From Desulfurococcaceae archaeon MEX13E-LK6-19 (lineage in GTDB: Archaea; Thermoproteota; Thermoprotei_A; Sulfolobales; Desulfurococcaceae): 64,000 bases of DNA. The translations under genes and the position numbers were made by a program. This document shows, piece by piece, positions 18,750 to 27,783 of this stretch (position 1 is the stretch's first letter; the number at the start of each line of letters is the position of its first letter). The DNA lies in assembly GCA_029637525.1 (NCBI GenBank), contig CP072660.1, positions 1,141,612-1,205,611 of the forward strand, in the 5' to 3' direction. The notes under the pieces were generated by a model. The model made no database searches. It was not told the DNA's origin and was given only the letters and a program-made list of their open reading frames with translations.

Positions 18750-20150
18750 TTACAGCCCCATTAAATATATAGCGATCGTGAAGTATAGTGTTATACCAGT
18801 TATATCAGCCACCGTGGTTATTAAAGGCGCCGATATAAGTGCTGGATCTAGTTTAAACATTACCGCTATAAACGGCAGCAATACGCCAAGCATACTAGCG
18901 ACAACTATTATCACGGATAACGCTAGTGCAACAGTCAATGCAACCATTAGGTTCAATGAGATCGCGTAGGCTATGCCGAAGCCTATAGGCGCCATAATCA
19001 TCGCAAGTATCGATGAAGCCGAGAGCTCCTTGACTATTATCCTGAAGAAATCGCTTATCCTAGCCTCGCCTGTAGCCAAACTCCTTATCACCAGTGTTGC
19101 AGACTGCGACCCCGTGTTGCCCCCGGTATCGGTTAATAGTGGTATAAAGAAACTCAACGCTATAACACTTGCCAACACGCTTTCAAAACGGCTTATCACG
19201 CTCACTGTTATCGACTCAAGCATATAGAGCACTATGAGCCATGTGGCCCGCCTACGTGCAAGCTCTATTGCTCTTGCAGTCAGGTAGCTCCCCTTAACGG
19301 CTTCTAGTAAACCACCGAACTTCAGTAGGTCCTCCGTAGACTCCGCCACAATAACGTCTATGATGTCATCAACAGTTATAACACCGACAAGCCTACCCTC
19401 GTCATCAACTACAGGTATCTCTGTTAGATCATACTTTACTACGAGACGAGCAGCCTCCTCACGATCGGTTAGTACGTTGACTGTTGCAGGAGGTTCCTGT
19501 GCGATCTCTCCTATTTTCTTGTCTCTAGGCTTAGTCATAAGGGTCCTGATATCAACCCAGCCTACAAGCTTGCCCTCATCATCCACCACGTAGACATAAT
19601 TGAGTTTATCATAGAGGCCAAGCTGGTATTTTATAGAGTATTTCTCGAGAACAGTGCCAACAGTCTCGTCTTTATGGAAAATAGGTACGCGTGTAGTCAT
19701 TACACCGCCGGCGCTCTCCTGAGGATACTTCATCAGCTCGGAGACCTCGGTAATTTTCCATGGTGGTAGAAGTGACAGGATCTGGTTCCTGATCTTTGAG
19801 GGAAGTCTCATAAGCACGTCAGCTATCTCATCGGGATGCATATCAGATAATATTCTTGCTAGCTTAGAAGCACCCTTCAATAATATTAACTCATACAGCA
19901 CGTCGTCAGGTAACCTAGAGAGAATCTGGACAAAATAACTAGACGGTATCAACGACAATAATTTTCTCCTCTTCTCCGTATCAAGCCTCGCGAGAATATC
20001 AAGAAGGTCTTGGGGCTCTATCTCATCTATAATACGTCTTACATCATCCACTCTATGCTCTTCAAGAAACTCCTCTATTCTCTCAATAATATCCTCAATA
20101 TCCCTGATCTCCTCCTGGTACTCACCGTCAACACTAAGCTTGTTTACCAC
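18750..20150 (-). CDS. mgtE: Magnesium transporter MgtE
   Basis: This 466-residue protein has the full MgtE architecture. An N-terminal helical superfamily domain (about 20-145) shows repeated motifs such as LLDILARLDTEKRRKLLSLIP. Two CBS domains (about 155-270) include VVDDEGKLVGWVD and VVDDEGRLVGVITVDDIIDVI. Five transmembrane helices follow, with TGGNTGSQSATLVIRSLATGE at the pore. The CBS/N domains of the family sense cytosolic magnesium and close the channel. The start is GTG at 20150. It is a single-gene unit read toward the TDT gene. Confidence 0.95.
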   Translation of the reverse strand: MVNKLSVDGEYQEEIRDIEDIIERIEEFLEEHRVDDVRRIIDEIEPQDLLDILARLDTEKRRKLLSLIPSSYFVQILSRLPDDVLYELILLKGASKLARILSDMHPDEIADVLMRLPSKIRNQILSLLPPWKITEVSELMKYPQESAGGVMTTRVPIFHKDETVGTVLEKYSIKYQLGLYDKLNYVYVVDDEGKLVGWVDIRTLMTKPRDKKIGEIAQEPPATVNVLTDREEAARLVVKYDLTEIPVVDDEGRLVGVITVDDIIDVIVAESTEDLLKFGGLLEAVKGSYLTARAIELARRRATWLIVLYMLESITVSVISRFESVLASVIALSFFIPLLTDTGGNTGSQSATLVIRSLATGEARISDFFRIIVKELSASSILAMIMAPIGFGIAYAISLNLMVALTVALALSVIIVVASMLGVLLPFIAVMFKLDPALISAPLITTVADITGITLYFTIAIYLMGL

Positions 20151-20617
20151 GATATCATCCCCTATACCTACAAACTAGATAACATAACCCTAGGAATATA
20201 AGAAAGCAGTCCAAAAATAATTGGTAATAAATCTGGCAGATTCTTCATTATTATTTTTATTTAATATACAAATAAACATAAATATTGATATTGATACGAT
20301 TATTAACATAATTCTCACAGAATTAGAATTATAATTAAGATAATGATTGTAAAGAATGGTATCATATGGTGTCTTTTTGTTTATATAAAATATTATCAAA
20401 ATCCATAGTCTTGCATATACGTGATCCCTATTGCTTTGTTTTGTCCAATAAACAGCGTTTAGATTGAGTAAAACACTCTATGCAATCTAGTACAAACATA
20501 ATCGCCAAAGTTATTAATTATTCTTAGCTTGGTAATAAGTAGAAATTATTTTAATGCAATAGGTATGTTAACAACTACTTTATACTAGAGTGCTGCATTG
20601 ATTATAGGGAGTTATCT
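20151..20617. other. AT-rich intergenic region between divergent genes
   Basis: About 470 bases lie between the MgtE start and the next plus-strand gene. The DNA is strongly AT-rich with stops in all frames; a 69-codon minus-strand frame at 20190-20399 has low-complexity Asn/Ile/Tyr content and is not credible. A TATA-like CTTTATACTAG near 20579 fits the promoter of the gene at 20618. I see no tRNA, no recognisable origin recognition box and no long repeat. Confidence 0.5.
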
Positions 20618-21343
20618 ATGTTCTCGTATTATGCGGCAATAGTTAAGAACCTTCGTGGAGTAGTGATATTTGATCCAGAGGCTAGTGGTTCTTGGGATAA
20701 GGTTAAGTGGCTTGTGAAGAAGTTTAGGTATCGTAACTTGGGGTTGCCTCCTGTTATTGTCGAGAAGTATAGGGAGAAGCTGAGCAAGTATCTTGGCGGG
20801 AGTCCTTTCATAGAACTGGCTTACCCTATTGCGGAAGTTAAGATCCTACCAGCTGTAATGAAGGAGCATGGTGTTCCCGATGAGCTTGCTGAAGCACTTG
20901 TTTTGGCATCAGTGTACATATCGCCTCTCCTCGTAATCGGGGAAAAGTACGTTAAGTTACTAGAGCAGTACTCAATTGATAAGGTGCTTGTCTGCAGAGA
21001 GCTTAATGATAATGAGTGGAAGCTTCATTTGAGAATAGCTGACTACAGCATATTGGATATGTATAAGGAGAGAGTCTTCGAGATCCTAAATGCAATAGAA
21101 AATAACATGCTCAACCAAGAGCTCCTAAGAAATATTTCTGAAAAAAGACGTGATGACGTGGCAAAGGATAAGAAAAGATATTGGAGAATAACATGTGATC
21201 ATGGCAAACCCTTTATCCTCTACATTGACATGATAGATGTCGTTGCCAAGACCATTGGCGTAGAGAAGTTCATAGAACTCATTAGAAACAAAAAAGAGCT
21301 CGCAGCAGGGTTATCTGTTGTCCCAGCAGTAAACTTAGGATAG
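20618..21343 (+). CDS. Hypothetical soluble protein
   Basis: I do not recognise this 241-residue protein. It is soluble, rich in Lys and Glu, and predicted mixed alpha/beta. Segments such as NLRGVVIFDPEASGSWDKVKW near the N-terminus and WRITCDHGKPFILYIDMIDV near residue 190 look like genuine folded protein. There is no signal peptide. An AGGGAG motif lies six bases before the ATG, and a TATA-like element sits about 40 bases upstream, so it is probably expressed alone with a short leader. Confidence 0.65.
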   Translation: MFSYYAAIVKNLRGVVIFDPEASGSWDKVKWLVKKFRYRNLGLPPVIVEKYREKLSKYLGGSPFIELAYPIAEVKILPAVMKEHGVPDELAEALVLASVYISPLLVIGEKYVKLLEQYSIDKVLVCRELNDNEWKLHLRIADYSILDMYKERVFEILNAIENNMLNQELLRNISEKRRDDVAKDKKRYWRITCDHGKPFILYIDMIDVVAKTIGVEKFIELIRNKKELAAGLSVVPAVNLG

Positions 21344-21374
21344 TTGTTTTACATGGGATAAAAACGTGGCAACG

Positions 21375-21998
21375 TTATAGTCTATCAAGTATTTCTTCAA
21401 GTAACCTCCTGATCTCCCTTAGCTCTTTAAGCATATCCTCTTCAATAACTTTGCGTTCCTTGCTGGACAAGATCCCTGTCTTGTACCGTAAATAAGATAG
21501 TACCTCTTGGGCACGAAGAGCGTCTATCTGGAATAGTGATAATTCTGGACGTTGTACACCTGTTGCTGGTGTGAAAATATCTATGTTTGCTAGACCTAGT
21601 CTTCTCTGTAGAGGACCCTGTCGTAATCTTACTTCTGAAATCAAGTTGTATGGTACACGTTTTTCTTTAACCCACCATATCCCCTTACGCGAATACACAT
21701 GATCTTCTTCTACTCTGAATAGTATACTCTTGTAGTATAGACTCACCCATATCCCAAATATTAGTGCTGGTATTAGTACGAAGACTATAATGGGGATGAG
21801 TATATTCATCATTATTGTTTCGACTACTTGTCTAGATGTTAAATCGAGACCATGACGTGATACAACAGGTTCAACGCTTGCAGCACCGAAGGCTAGTATT
21901 AACAGTAGTACTGGTATAAAGTACCATAACGAGTAAAGCCAGTATATTGTCTTCATCTTAGGTGATGGCTTGAACTCTCTTTCTTTAAGTTCGAACAA
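21375..21998 (-). CDS. Bacterial-PH-domain (YdbT-like) membrane protein
   Basis: This 207-residue protein has two hydrophobic segments (about 20-45 and 65-95). A bPH2-type domain follows, with EEDHVYSRKGIWWVKEKRVPYNLISEVRLRQGPLQRRLGLANIDIFTPATG. A helical C-terminal tail ends in KELREIRRLLEEILDRL. Such proteins are common in archaea; their role in envelope homeostasis is poorly defined. A second member of the family is at 26944-27624. It lies downstream of the NurA gene in the same direction after a gap of about 97 bases. Confidence 0.82.
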   Translation of the reverse strand: MFELKEREFKPSPKMKTIYWLYSLWYFIPVLLLILAFGAASVEPVVSRHGLDLTSRQVVETIMMNILIPIIVFVLIPALIFGIWVSLYYKSILFRVEEDHVYSRKGIWWVKEKRVPYNLISEVRLRQGPLQRRLGLANIDIFTPATGVQRPELSLFQIDALRAQEVLSYLRYKTGILSSKERKVIEEDMLKELREIRRLLEEILDRL

Positions 21999-22094
21999 TA
22001 TATCATCCCGCTACAATCTCTTCTGCTACTATTTAATAATACAGTCTTTAAATAATAACTTAATGGTTACATAGCGAAAAATTCTATGACTAAT

Positions 22095-23297
22095 TCATCT
22101 GAAACCAACTCTAGTCATTTTCTCTGGGTTAGTTAACCCAGCAATACTCAAGGCCAGCTTGTTGTTCTTCATTGTGCTTGTTAATTCTGAGTATAGTTGT
22201 TGCTGTACGAGATACAATAGTTCCCTCTTTATTATACCCATGGAGTCCACTATATCTATAGGATGAGGGACACCGTTGACACCAGTTATCCTAGATAAAT
22301 ACGATATGATTTCATCCAACTGTTTCCCACTAGGTACTAATGCCTCGATCTTTGTGGCTATCATGAAGTATGTTGGGTTCTCCGCCTTATAGACAGCTAC
22401 TCTGATATCACCTGTTTTCGGCGCACAATCAATCACACGAGTTATCCAGGCAAGTCGTTCATTAAGAGATCTTAGTGACCGGGGCTCAAGATTTCTTGCA
22501 TAGTTTCTTATGTACTCGCTCAAGCTAACAGCTATTTCCGAGTAAGAACCTATGTTAATCCATTCACCATTATCAAGTATGAATGTAGAAAACGCTTTGT
22601 CATTAATCTTAATGTTTGGATCACCTAGCACTACCTGGAGATCCCTGCCATAAACTCTCTTGACTATACCGACAATAATAGTACTTGTTTCCTCAGCTAG
22701 TTCAAGCATTTCCTGCGTTAGATCTAGTACACGATTATACGCTTTTATAATGAGGCTTTCACTACTTTTCCTACCAACATAACCAGGCGGGATTCTTGGA
22801 AACAATTCGCCGTCAAGCATTACTAGATCTACTTCTTGTCGCCCATTCTTCTTTTCTTTCAGGACATTTACTACAAACTCTCTTTCAATGATCTTGGAGT
22901 ACGGTGTTCCTATGGTCTCGTTCTCTTGTATAAACTTAACATAACCCACGGTACTGGTTCTCTCTATAGACCCTGTTTCCCTACATCCATAGAACACATG
23001 GGATCTTGTGATCACAAGGAGTTTGCCGCCAGTGAGTTCTAGTGGTGGTGAAGTAAAGCTTGTATCAAGTGCTAGGCAACAGTATTTTGTATAATTACGT
23101 TGTATAATTTTTCTTAACATGCCATTATTTGATAGAATATTCCTATAATAGTCTCTTTTCTCTAGCAGTAGATCTGTTTTGAGGAACTCTATTATCTTGC
23201 GTGCTTCTTCTTTAACGCCCTTGAATACTATGGATGTCAGGGGCTCGCCTTCACTAGTTAGTGGTATGAATTCTTCCTCGAAAGGTTCTTCACTCAA
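22095..23297 (-). CDS. nurA: NurA-type 5'-3' nuclease
   Basis: This 400-residue protein matches the NurA nuclease family, which resects DNA ends with the HerA helicase. CLALDTSFTSPP near residue 78 supplies the first catalytic aspartate (D78). VDLVMLDGELFPRIPPG near residue 162 supplies the second conserved acidic motif (D162). The C-terminal part contains IRVAVYKAENPTYF, also typical. Its start overlaps the end of the HerA gene by eight bases, so the pair is translationally coupled. Mre11 and Rad50 are absent here, unlike the common archaeal cluster. No signal or membrane segment is present. Confidence 0.85.
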   Translation of the reverse strand: MSEEPFEEEFIPLTSEGEPLTSIVFKGVKEEARKIIEFLKTDLLLEKRDYYRNILSNNGMLRKIIQRNYTKYCCLALDTSFTSPPLELTGGKLLVITRSHVFYGCRETGSIERTSTVGYVKFIQENETIGTPYSKIIEREFVVNVLKEKKNGRQEVDLVMLDGELFPRIPPGYVGRKSSESLIIKAYNRVLDLTQEMLELAEETSTIIVGIVKRVYGRDLQVVLGDPNIKINDKAFSTFILDNGEWINIGSYSEIAVSLSEYIRNYARNLEPRSLRSLNERLAWITRVIDCAPKTGDIRVAVYKAENPTYFMIATKIEALVPSGKQLDEIISYLSRITGVNGVPHPIDIVDSMGIIKRELLYLVQQQLYSELTSTMKNNKLALSIAGLTNPEKMTRVGFR

Positions 23298-24804
23298 CCT
23301 CTTTCACCTTAACGAGTATCGGCATCTTAAACGGGTTCATGAGCCCTGCCACAAAGAATTCCCGCTTACCTAGAATAGCTAATGTGTTCTCGCTTATACC
23401 CGACATGTCCATGTAGCCTTTGAGCTCATTGAAGTCTCCTGGTGTCTGGAGTTTACTGAAGAACCATGTGTTGATGTTGCCCCTGATCTCTGGGTCTATA
23501 TCTATGATTCTCTGTGTAGCCAAGAGGACTCCTAGACCCCACTTACGTCCTTCCCTAGCGATCCTGGTTATGGCTCTATGTGATGCTCCGCAATTCCTGC
23601 AAGCATAGTTGTGAGCCTCATCTATGACCACGAGAGTATTGATTGGTTCCCGTTTCTCTTCTATACGTCTCCATAGCTCGTTTATAACAGAAGAGACTAT
23701 GTATCTACGTGCCTCTAGATCCTCTGTACTCAAGTCAATGACTACTAGTCTATCACTGGTAGCTTTGTCAACTATATCCTGTGGCAATAGATCACGTTTA
23801 CTGAGTGATTCAAAGAATTGTTTACCCAGGTATAAGTCTATAGCTATGCCCAGCCTTATTTTAGAGCTATCTTTTGCCCTCATTCTCTGGAGCATGAGAA
23901 CTGATTGTTTCTTGAACCAGTTTATATCCCACACAATATTTTCTCTGGCCAGTATCTCCTGGAGTCTAGAGTAATCAATATTGTTGAGGAAGTCATCAAA
24001 AGAAGGAATTTGCGGCACGAGCTTCTGTTGACCAGAACCAGTACCCGAGATTTCTGCTAGTAGTTCAGGTTTATTTCTACGGAGGTAATCGTAGAGATAT
24101 GCAAGCAGTGAAACCATCACGTAGGGCTCATAAGTATTCCTGTTAAGTCCTGTTCTGTACAAGATCATGTCTGTTATGAGGCTTATATCTAGGACTATAC
24201 GTGAGCCCTCTACCACGTGTTCTTTATAGAATCTAGTGTAGTCCATGCCAGTGTGATCGAAGACTATGACATTATAGTTTGTCTTAGCTAATACTTCGTC
24301 TATAAATGCTTTTACTAGTCTTGACTTACCAGTACCCGTGGCACCAACAACGCCAACATGGTAAGGGATGCCTCGAGCATCCAATGGTATTTCTATGCCA
24401 CTATACTTATGTACGCCAACAACAAGACCTTCGCCGAGCCCTAACTCTAGATCGGAAGGAGATTCTATCACGTATACTCTAGACCCCGGGTTGGGTGGGA
24501 GCTGTGCTTCCGATAAACCGTTCCCGGATACAACACCTATAATCGAGACATAGCCAGAGCTATGGGGTAAAGTACCTGTCTCTACGAGATCGGGGTTGTC
24601 TACATAACTAGTTCTCTTCTTGGTGTCGAGAAAAGGCTCAAAACGTTTTATTAAACGAAGAACACCAAGATACTTTATGTTCCTACGTGTATCATCGACT
24701 AATACCAGCTGCTCTTCTTTAGCATAGTGTTCTACTTGATCCCAGATAATTACTGGAGCATAAGCTGTTGTCGAACCACTAGCTATAAGACCTATGAGTT
24801 TCAA
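23290..24804 (-). CDS. herA: HerA-type bipolar DNA translocase
   Basis: This 504-residue hexameric FtsK/HerA-type ATPase has an N-terminal HAS barrel (about 1-120), Walker A GATGTGKS at residues 154-161 and Walker B VVIDEAH at 392-398. After these come NYACRNCGASHRAITRIAREGRKWGLGVLLATQR, where the CxxC pair near the DEAH box is unusual, and LMNPFKMPILVKV at the C-terminus. It powers end resection with NurA. The TTG start is supported by GGGTGGA at 24811-24817 and a TATA candidate, TTTTTATAC, about 25 bases further up. It lies 87 bases downstream of an Hsp20 gene. Confidence 0.92.
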   Translation of the reverse strand: MKLIGLIASGSTTAYAPVIIWDQVEHYAKEEQLVLVDDTRRNIKYLGVLRLIKRFEPFLDTKKRTSYVDNPDLVETGTLPHSSGYVSIIGVVSGNGLSEAQLPPNPGSRVYVIESPSDLELGLGEGLVVGVHKYSGIEIPLDARGIPYHVGVVGATGTGKSRLVKAFIDEVLAKTNYNVIVFDHTGMDYTRFYKEHVVEGSRIVLDISLITDMILYRTGLNRNTYEPYVMVSLLAYLYDYLRRNKPELLAEISGTGSGQQKLVPQIPSFDDFLNNIDYSRLQEILARENIVWDINWFKKQSVLMLQRMRAKDSSKIRLGIAIDLYLGKQFFESLSKRDLLPQDIVDKATSDRLVVIDLSTEDLEARRYIVSSVINELWRRIEEKREPINTLVVIDEAHNYACRNCGASHRAITRIAREGRKWGLGVLLATQRIIDIDPEIRGNINTWFFSKLQTPGDFNELKGYMDMSGISENTLAILGKREFFVAGLMNPFKMPILVKVKEVE

Positions 24805-24891
24805 ACACAGTCCACCCAGTATACATTTATGCTACGTATAAAAAGAGGATAGTGATCAAATCTAGTTATACAATAATAACTTAGGTAGCTA

Positions 24892-25416
24892 CTATCTGAA
24901 GGATAAGAGCTTCTTTTTCTTCAACACGATCTCGCATATACCGTTTCTACATCTTATACTCAAAGGCTTCTTATCTACTTTGGCTGGTAATTCGGCTACT
25001 CTGGATTCTGTACTTGTTTTTATCAGTACTTTACGTCCACTCGAGTCGACGACTACATCAATATTCTCTTCTCCAGGCACCTCTGTCACAATAGTGATCT
25101 TATCTCCCTCATCGTATATGTCTAGAAGGTAATCATTATGGCGGAGAGGAGCATTTCTCCGAGGTAGGAAAGGTGCTGGCCTGAAGGCATTGTTTGTTCC
25201 TGGGAGAAATGGATTGAACTCCTTAATTAATGGTTTCCCGTCAGGGCCCATGGTTATTGTGAATCCATAGAACTTCATGTTGTTGAGCATTTTCTTAAGC
25301 ATCTTCTCGTCTTCGGGTGTAAATCCTGAGGCCACAAGGAAATCCCATAAACCCAGGTCTTTCATTACTTTCTTGATAAACTCCCAGAACGGATCGTCGG
25401 GTTCCCTATTACTCAT
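24892..25416 (-). CDS. Archaeal Hsp20/alpha-crystallin family protein
   Basis: This 174-residue protein carries a C-terminal alpha-crystallin-like domain (about 90-170). The pattern is LLDIYDEGDKITIVTEVPGEENIDVVVDSSGRKVLIKT followed by AELPAKVDKKPLSIRCRNGICEIVLKKK, matching the archaeal Hsp20 subfamily. The N-terminal half is helical, then contains the motif TITMGPDGKPLIKEFNPF, also typical of that subfamily. A classical IXI tail is not seen. Expected role is holdase-type protection of proteins. It is divergent from the MoeA gene and precedes the HerA-NurA genes. Confidence 0.85.
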   Translation of the reverse strand: MSNREPDDPFWEFIKKVMKDLGLWDFLVASGFTPEDEKMLKKMLNNMKFYGFTITMGPDGKPLIKEFNPFLPGTNNAFRPAPFLPRRNAPLRHNDYLLDIYDEGDKITIVTEVPGEENIDVVVDSSGRKVLIKTSTESRVAELPAKVDKKPLSIRCRNGICEIVLKKKKLLSFR

Positions 25417-25583
25417 GGTAGTATATTCACACTCCAGATATACTGTAGATGGTTTTTGTCTTCCACTACTCTTAAATATATCGATGTCAATTGTCTCGTC
25501 TTCTTAGTCAAATAGATGTTGTTGACATGTAGAACAAGGTTTTTCTATGGTGCAGGTATCAGCGTCATAGTAGGCTGGTTGAA

Positions 25584-26876
25584 ATGGGTGATGTTTTAGA
25601 GAGGCTATACAAATACATGGATCCTCGTGAAGCTGTTAATGTGCTTGCTTCAGGACTTGGCCCTATTGGTGTCGAGGAAGTTGATATCAGGAACGCTGTT
25701 GGACGCATACTTGCGGAAGATATCGTTGCGTCTACTTCAAGGCCATGGACTGACTTAAGTCATGTCGATGGATTTGCTGTACGTAGCGTTGATACATCAA
25801 CAGCTTCATCGAGAAGCCCTGTTAAACTAAAGATTGTGAGAAACGTTGATTCAAGAAATGCCCATAACTATAAGATCAAGGAGGGTGAGGCTGTTTTTGT
25901 TGAAACAGGATACCCTGTTCCAGAAGGTGCTGATGCTGTTTATCCTATTGAATCCGTTAGGGTGGGAGAAGACTTCATACTAGTCTTTAGGCCTGCGAGA
26001 AGCGGCGAGAACATTATTCACAAGGGAAGCGATGTTAAAACAGGTACGCTTATTGCACAACGAGGTACAAGAATCACTCCTTTGCTCCAGAAGCTACTCA
26101 TAGACCTGGGTATACCTTGTGTCAAAGTATATAAGAAGCCTAGAGTAGCTATCGTGCCAACTGGCGACGAGATTGTTGATGAAGTAGTGGCTGTTTCCAC
26201 CGGAAAAATACCAATGTCTTCCGCGTATCTCCTCAGGAATGTTCTTGAGTACTGGGGTTGCAGTATATCCAGTGTAGTCAAGGCTAGGGATGAACCAAGA
26301 GAGATTATTAATGTGATCGATAGTCTTCTCGAAGGAAATGATATCATTGTGAGTATTGGCGGGGTGTCAATGGGACCTAAAGACTACTCTTGGATAACAC
26401 TATACAAGCACTATAAGCCCGAAAAGTATGTACGTGGGATCAAAGTACACCCTGGTAGATCAACAAGCGGCTTAAGAGTCAATGATAAAATCGTTGTAAA
26501 CCTACCCGGATTACCGCAATCAACTATAAGCGGGCTGATTTTCCTTCTCCTCCCAATAATAACGAGGCTACAAGGCGGGAACGAGTTCAAACTGCCATAT
26601 ATTGATGTTTTGCTGAAAGAAACAATAGAAGTCAAGGCATATCCGGCCTTTTATAGAGTCCGGCTAGCTGAAATAGACTACGAGACTATGGAAGCTATAG
26701 TGCATGCTAAAACTGAATCCTACAATGTATACCCGCTCGTCAAAGCAGATGGGTTCACAGTGATCCCGCCAAGAAAAACTATTGTCGAGAAAGGAAGCAA
26801 TATAAAAGTATTCTATTTAGAGCCCTTGTTCTCTTTCTCAAAAACATCTATATTAACAAAAGATAATGTAGTTTAA
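25584..26876 (+). CDS. moeA: Molybdopterin molybdotransferase MoeA
   Basis: This 430-residue protein inserts molybdate (or tungstate) into adenylated molybdopterin. It shows PWTDLSHVDGFAVRSVD near residue 60 (the MoeA DxSxxDG-type motif), a central MoCF-binding domain with VAIVPTGDEIVD, and SIGGVSMGPKDYSWI near residue 258. The C-terminal beta-barrel domain IV is present. Together with MoaA and MoaC elsewhere in the window it gives part of the cofactor pathway needed by the hydroxylases at 0-9 kb. Archaea often carry two MoeA paralogues that differ in metal preference, which cannot be told from this sequence. Confidence 0.92.
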   Translation: MGDVLERLYKYMDPREAVNVLASGLGPIGVEEVDIRNAVGRILAEDIVASTSRPWTDLSHVDGFAVRSVDTSTASSRSPVKLKIVRNVDSRNAHNYKIKEGEAVFVETGYPVPEGADAVYPIESVRVGEDFILVFRPARSGENIIHKGSDVKTGTLIAQRGTRITPLLQKLLIDLGIPCVKVYKKPRVAIVPTGDEIVDEVVAVSTGKIPMSSAYLLRNVLEYWGCSISSVVKARDEPREIINVIDSLLEGNDIIVSIGGVSMGPKDYSWITLYKHYKPEKYVRGIKVHPGRSTSGLRVNDKIVVNLPGLPQSTISGLIFLLLPIITRLQGGNEFKLPYIDVLLKETIEVKAYPAFYRVRLAEIDYETMEAIVHAKTESYNVYPLVKADGFTVIPPRKTIVEKGSNIKVFYLEPLFSFSKTSILTKDNVV

Positions 26877-26943
26877 TCAACATATAGAATATTTTATCTT
26901 TGATATAATAATTCATTATTTTGTAAAAATTGAGAAAGATTAT

Positions 26944-27624
26944 TTATTCTAGCAATATCTTTTCTAGTTCTTTTTCAAGCTTTGCTTTTAATTCCTTATA
27001 GGTTTTTTCGTCTATTTCTCCTATGTCAAATTTTTCCTTTAACTTAATGAGTTCTTCTTCAATCTCTTTTATTTCCGTAAGTTTCATCATGGCTTTCTCT
27101 ATGAGCCTCTTGACACCTATAGGGTCAGCCACTCCATCGATCCTTATGAGTGTGATGCCTTTCTTATCGGCTCCTGGTGCAAGTATCTCTAATGTGCCAT
27201 AATTTAGTAGTCTACCAAGTGGTGTTTGTATGATCTCTACACCCTTGATCCAATTGAGGTCTATTGTATCTATTTTCCTAGAGAAAATACCTTTCTTTAC
27301 ATAGATTTCCTTTGTTGTTAACACATATTCGTTGCTAATCCTGATCAGCATTATTTTGATCAATAGAATTAAACCTATGAGGAATAGTATTCCTGACAAC
27401 CCTATTCTTATGAACATTGCTGGGATACTTATTCTCGATAGAATATACTCGTTGATTAATGGCTCAATTAATGGGAATAAAACGAAGCTTGCTATGGATA
27501 GTATAAAGAATAACACCATTGTGGCAGAGAGCTTCATCATAGACCTTAGGCTTCTCCTACCGATCCAGATAACTCTCTCATAGGGGCTCAATACAACCCA
27601 TGAAGGTGCTTTGAGTTTTCCCAA
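26944..27624 (-). CDS. Bacterial-PH-domain membrane protein with SHOCT-like tail
   Basis: This 226-residue protein has two hydrophobic segments (about 35-60 and 70-95). A bPH2 domain follows, with YVLTTKEIYVKKGIFSRKIDTIDLNWIKGVEIIQTPLGRLLNYGTLEI. A coiled C-terminus contains LKEKFDIGEIDEKTYKELKAKLEKELEKILLE. That tail resembles the SHOCT oligomerisation motif. It is a paralogue in architecture of the protein encoded at 21375-21998. It is divergent from the thiamine-type transporter operon. Confidence 0.82.
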   Translation of the reverse strand: MGKLKAPSWVVLSPYERVIWIGRRSLRSMMKLSATMVLFFILSIASFVLFPLIEPLINEYILSRISIPAMFIRIGLSGILFLIGLILLIKIMLIRISNEYVLTTKEIYVKKGIFSRKIDTIDLNWIKGVEIIQTPLGRLLNYGTLEILAPGADKKGITLIRIDGVADPIGVKRLIEKAMMKLTEIKEIEEELIKLKEKFDIGEIDEKTYKELKAKLEKELEKILLE

Positions 27625-27783
27625 AAACTACACCCCAAATATCCGTTTGTTTGGTTTCTATAGCTATCTATTACGTGTAATGTAATTATAGTTGTTGACT
27701 TTTCTATCTATAACCAAGTTATTTTATAATTAATAAATAGAAAAGAAGATTACCTATAACTAGGTATTAAACAAGATTACGGG

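Noticed and set aside
20190-20399. Minus-strand 69-codon reading frame in the AT-rich gap
   Set aside because: Its composition is low-complexity Asn/Ile/Tyr, it has no ribosome-binding site, and it looks like chance in AT-rich DNA.
20151-20617. Replication origin in the longest AT-rich gap
   Set aside because: No origin recognition box-like repeats and no adjacent cdc6/orc1 gene; AT-richness alone is not evidence.
27625-27783. Possible thiamine riboswitch before the thiamine-type importer
   Set aside because: The leader is AT-rich and lacks the conserved thi-box core and any matching helices.
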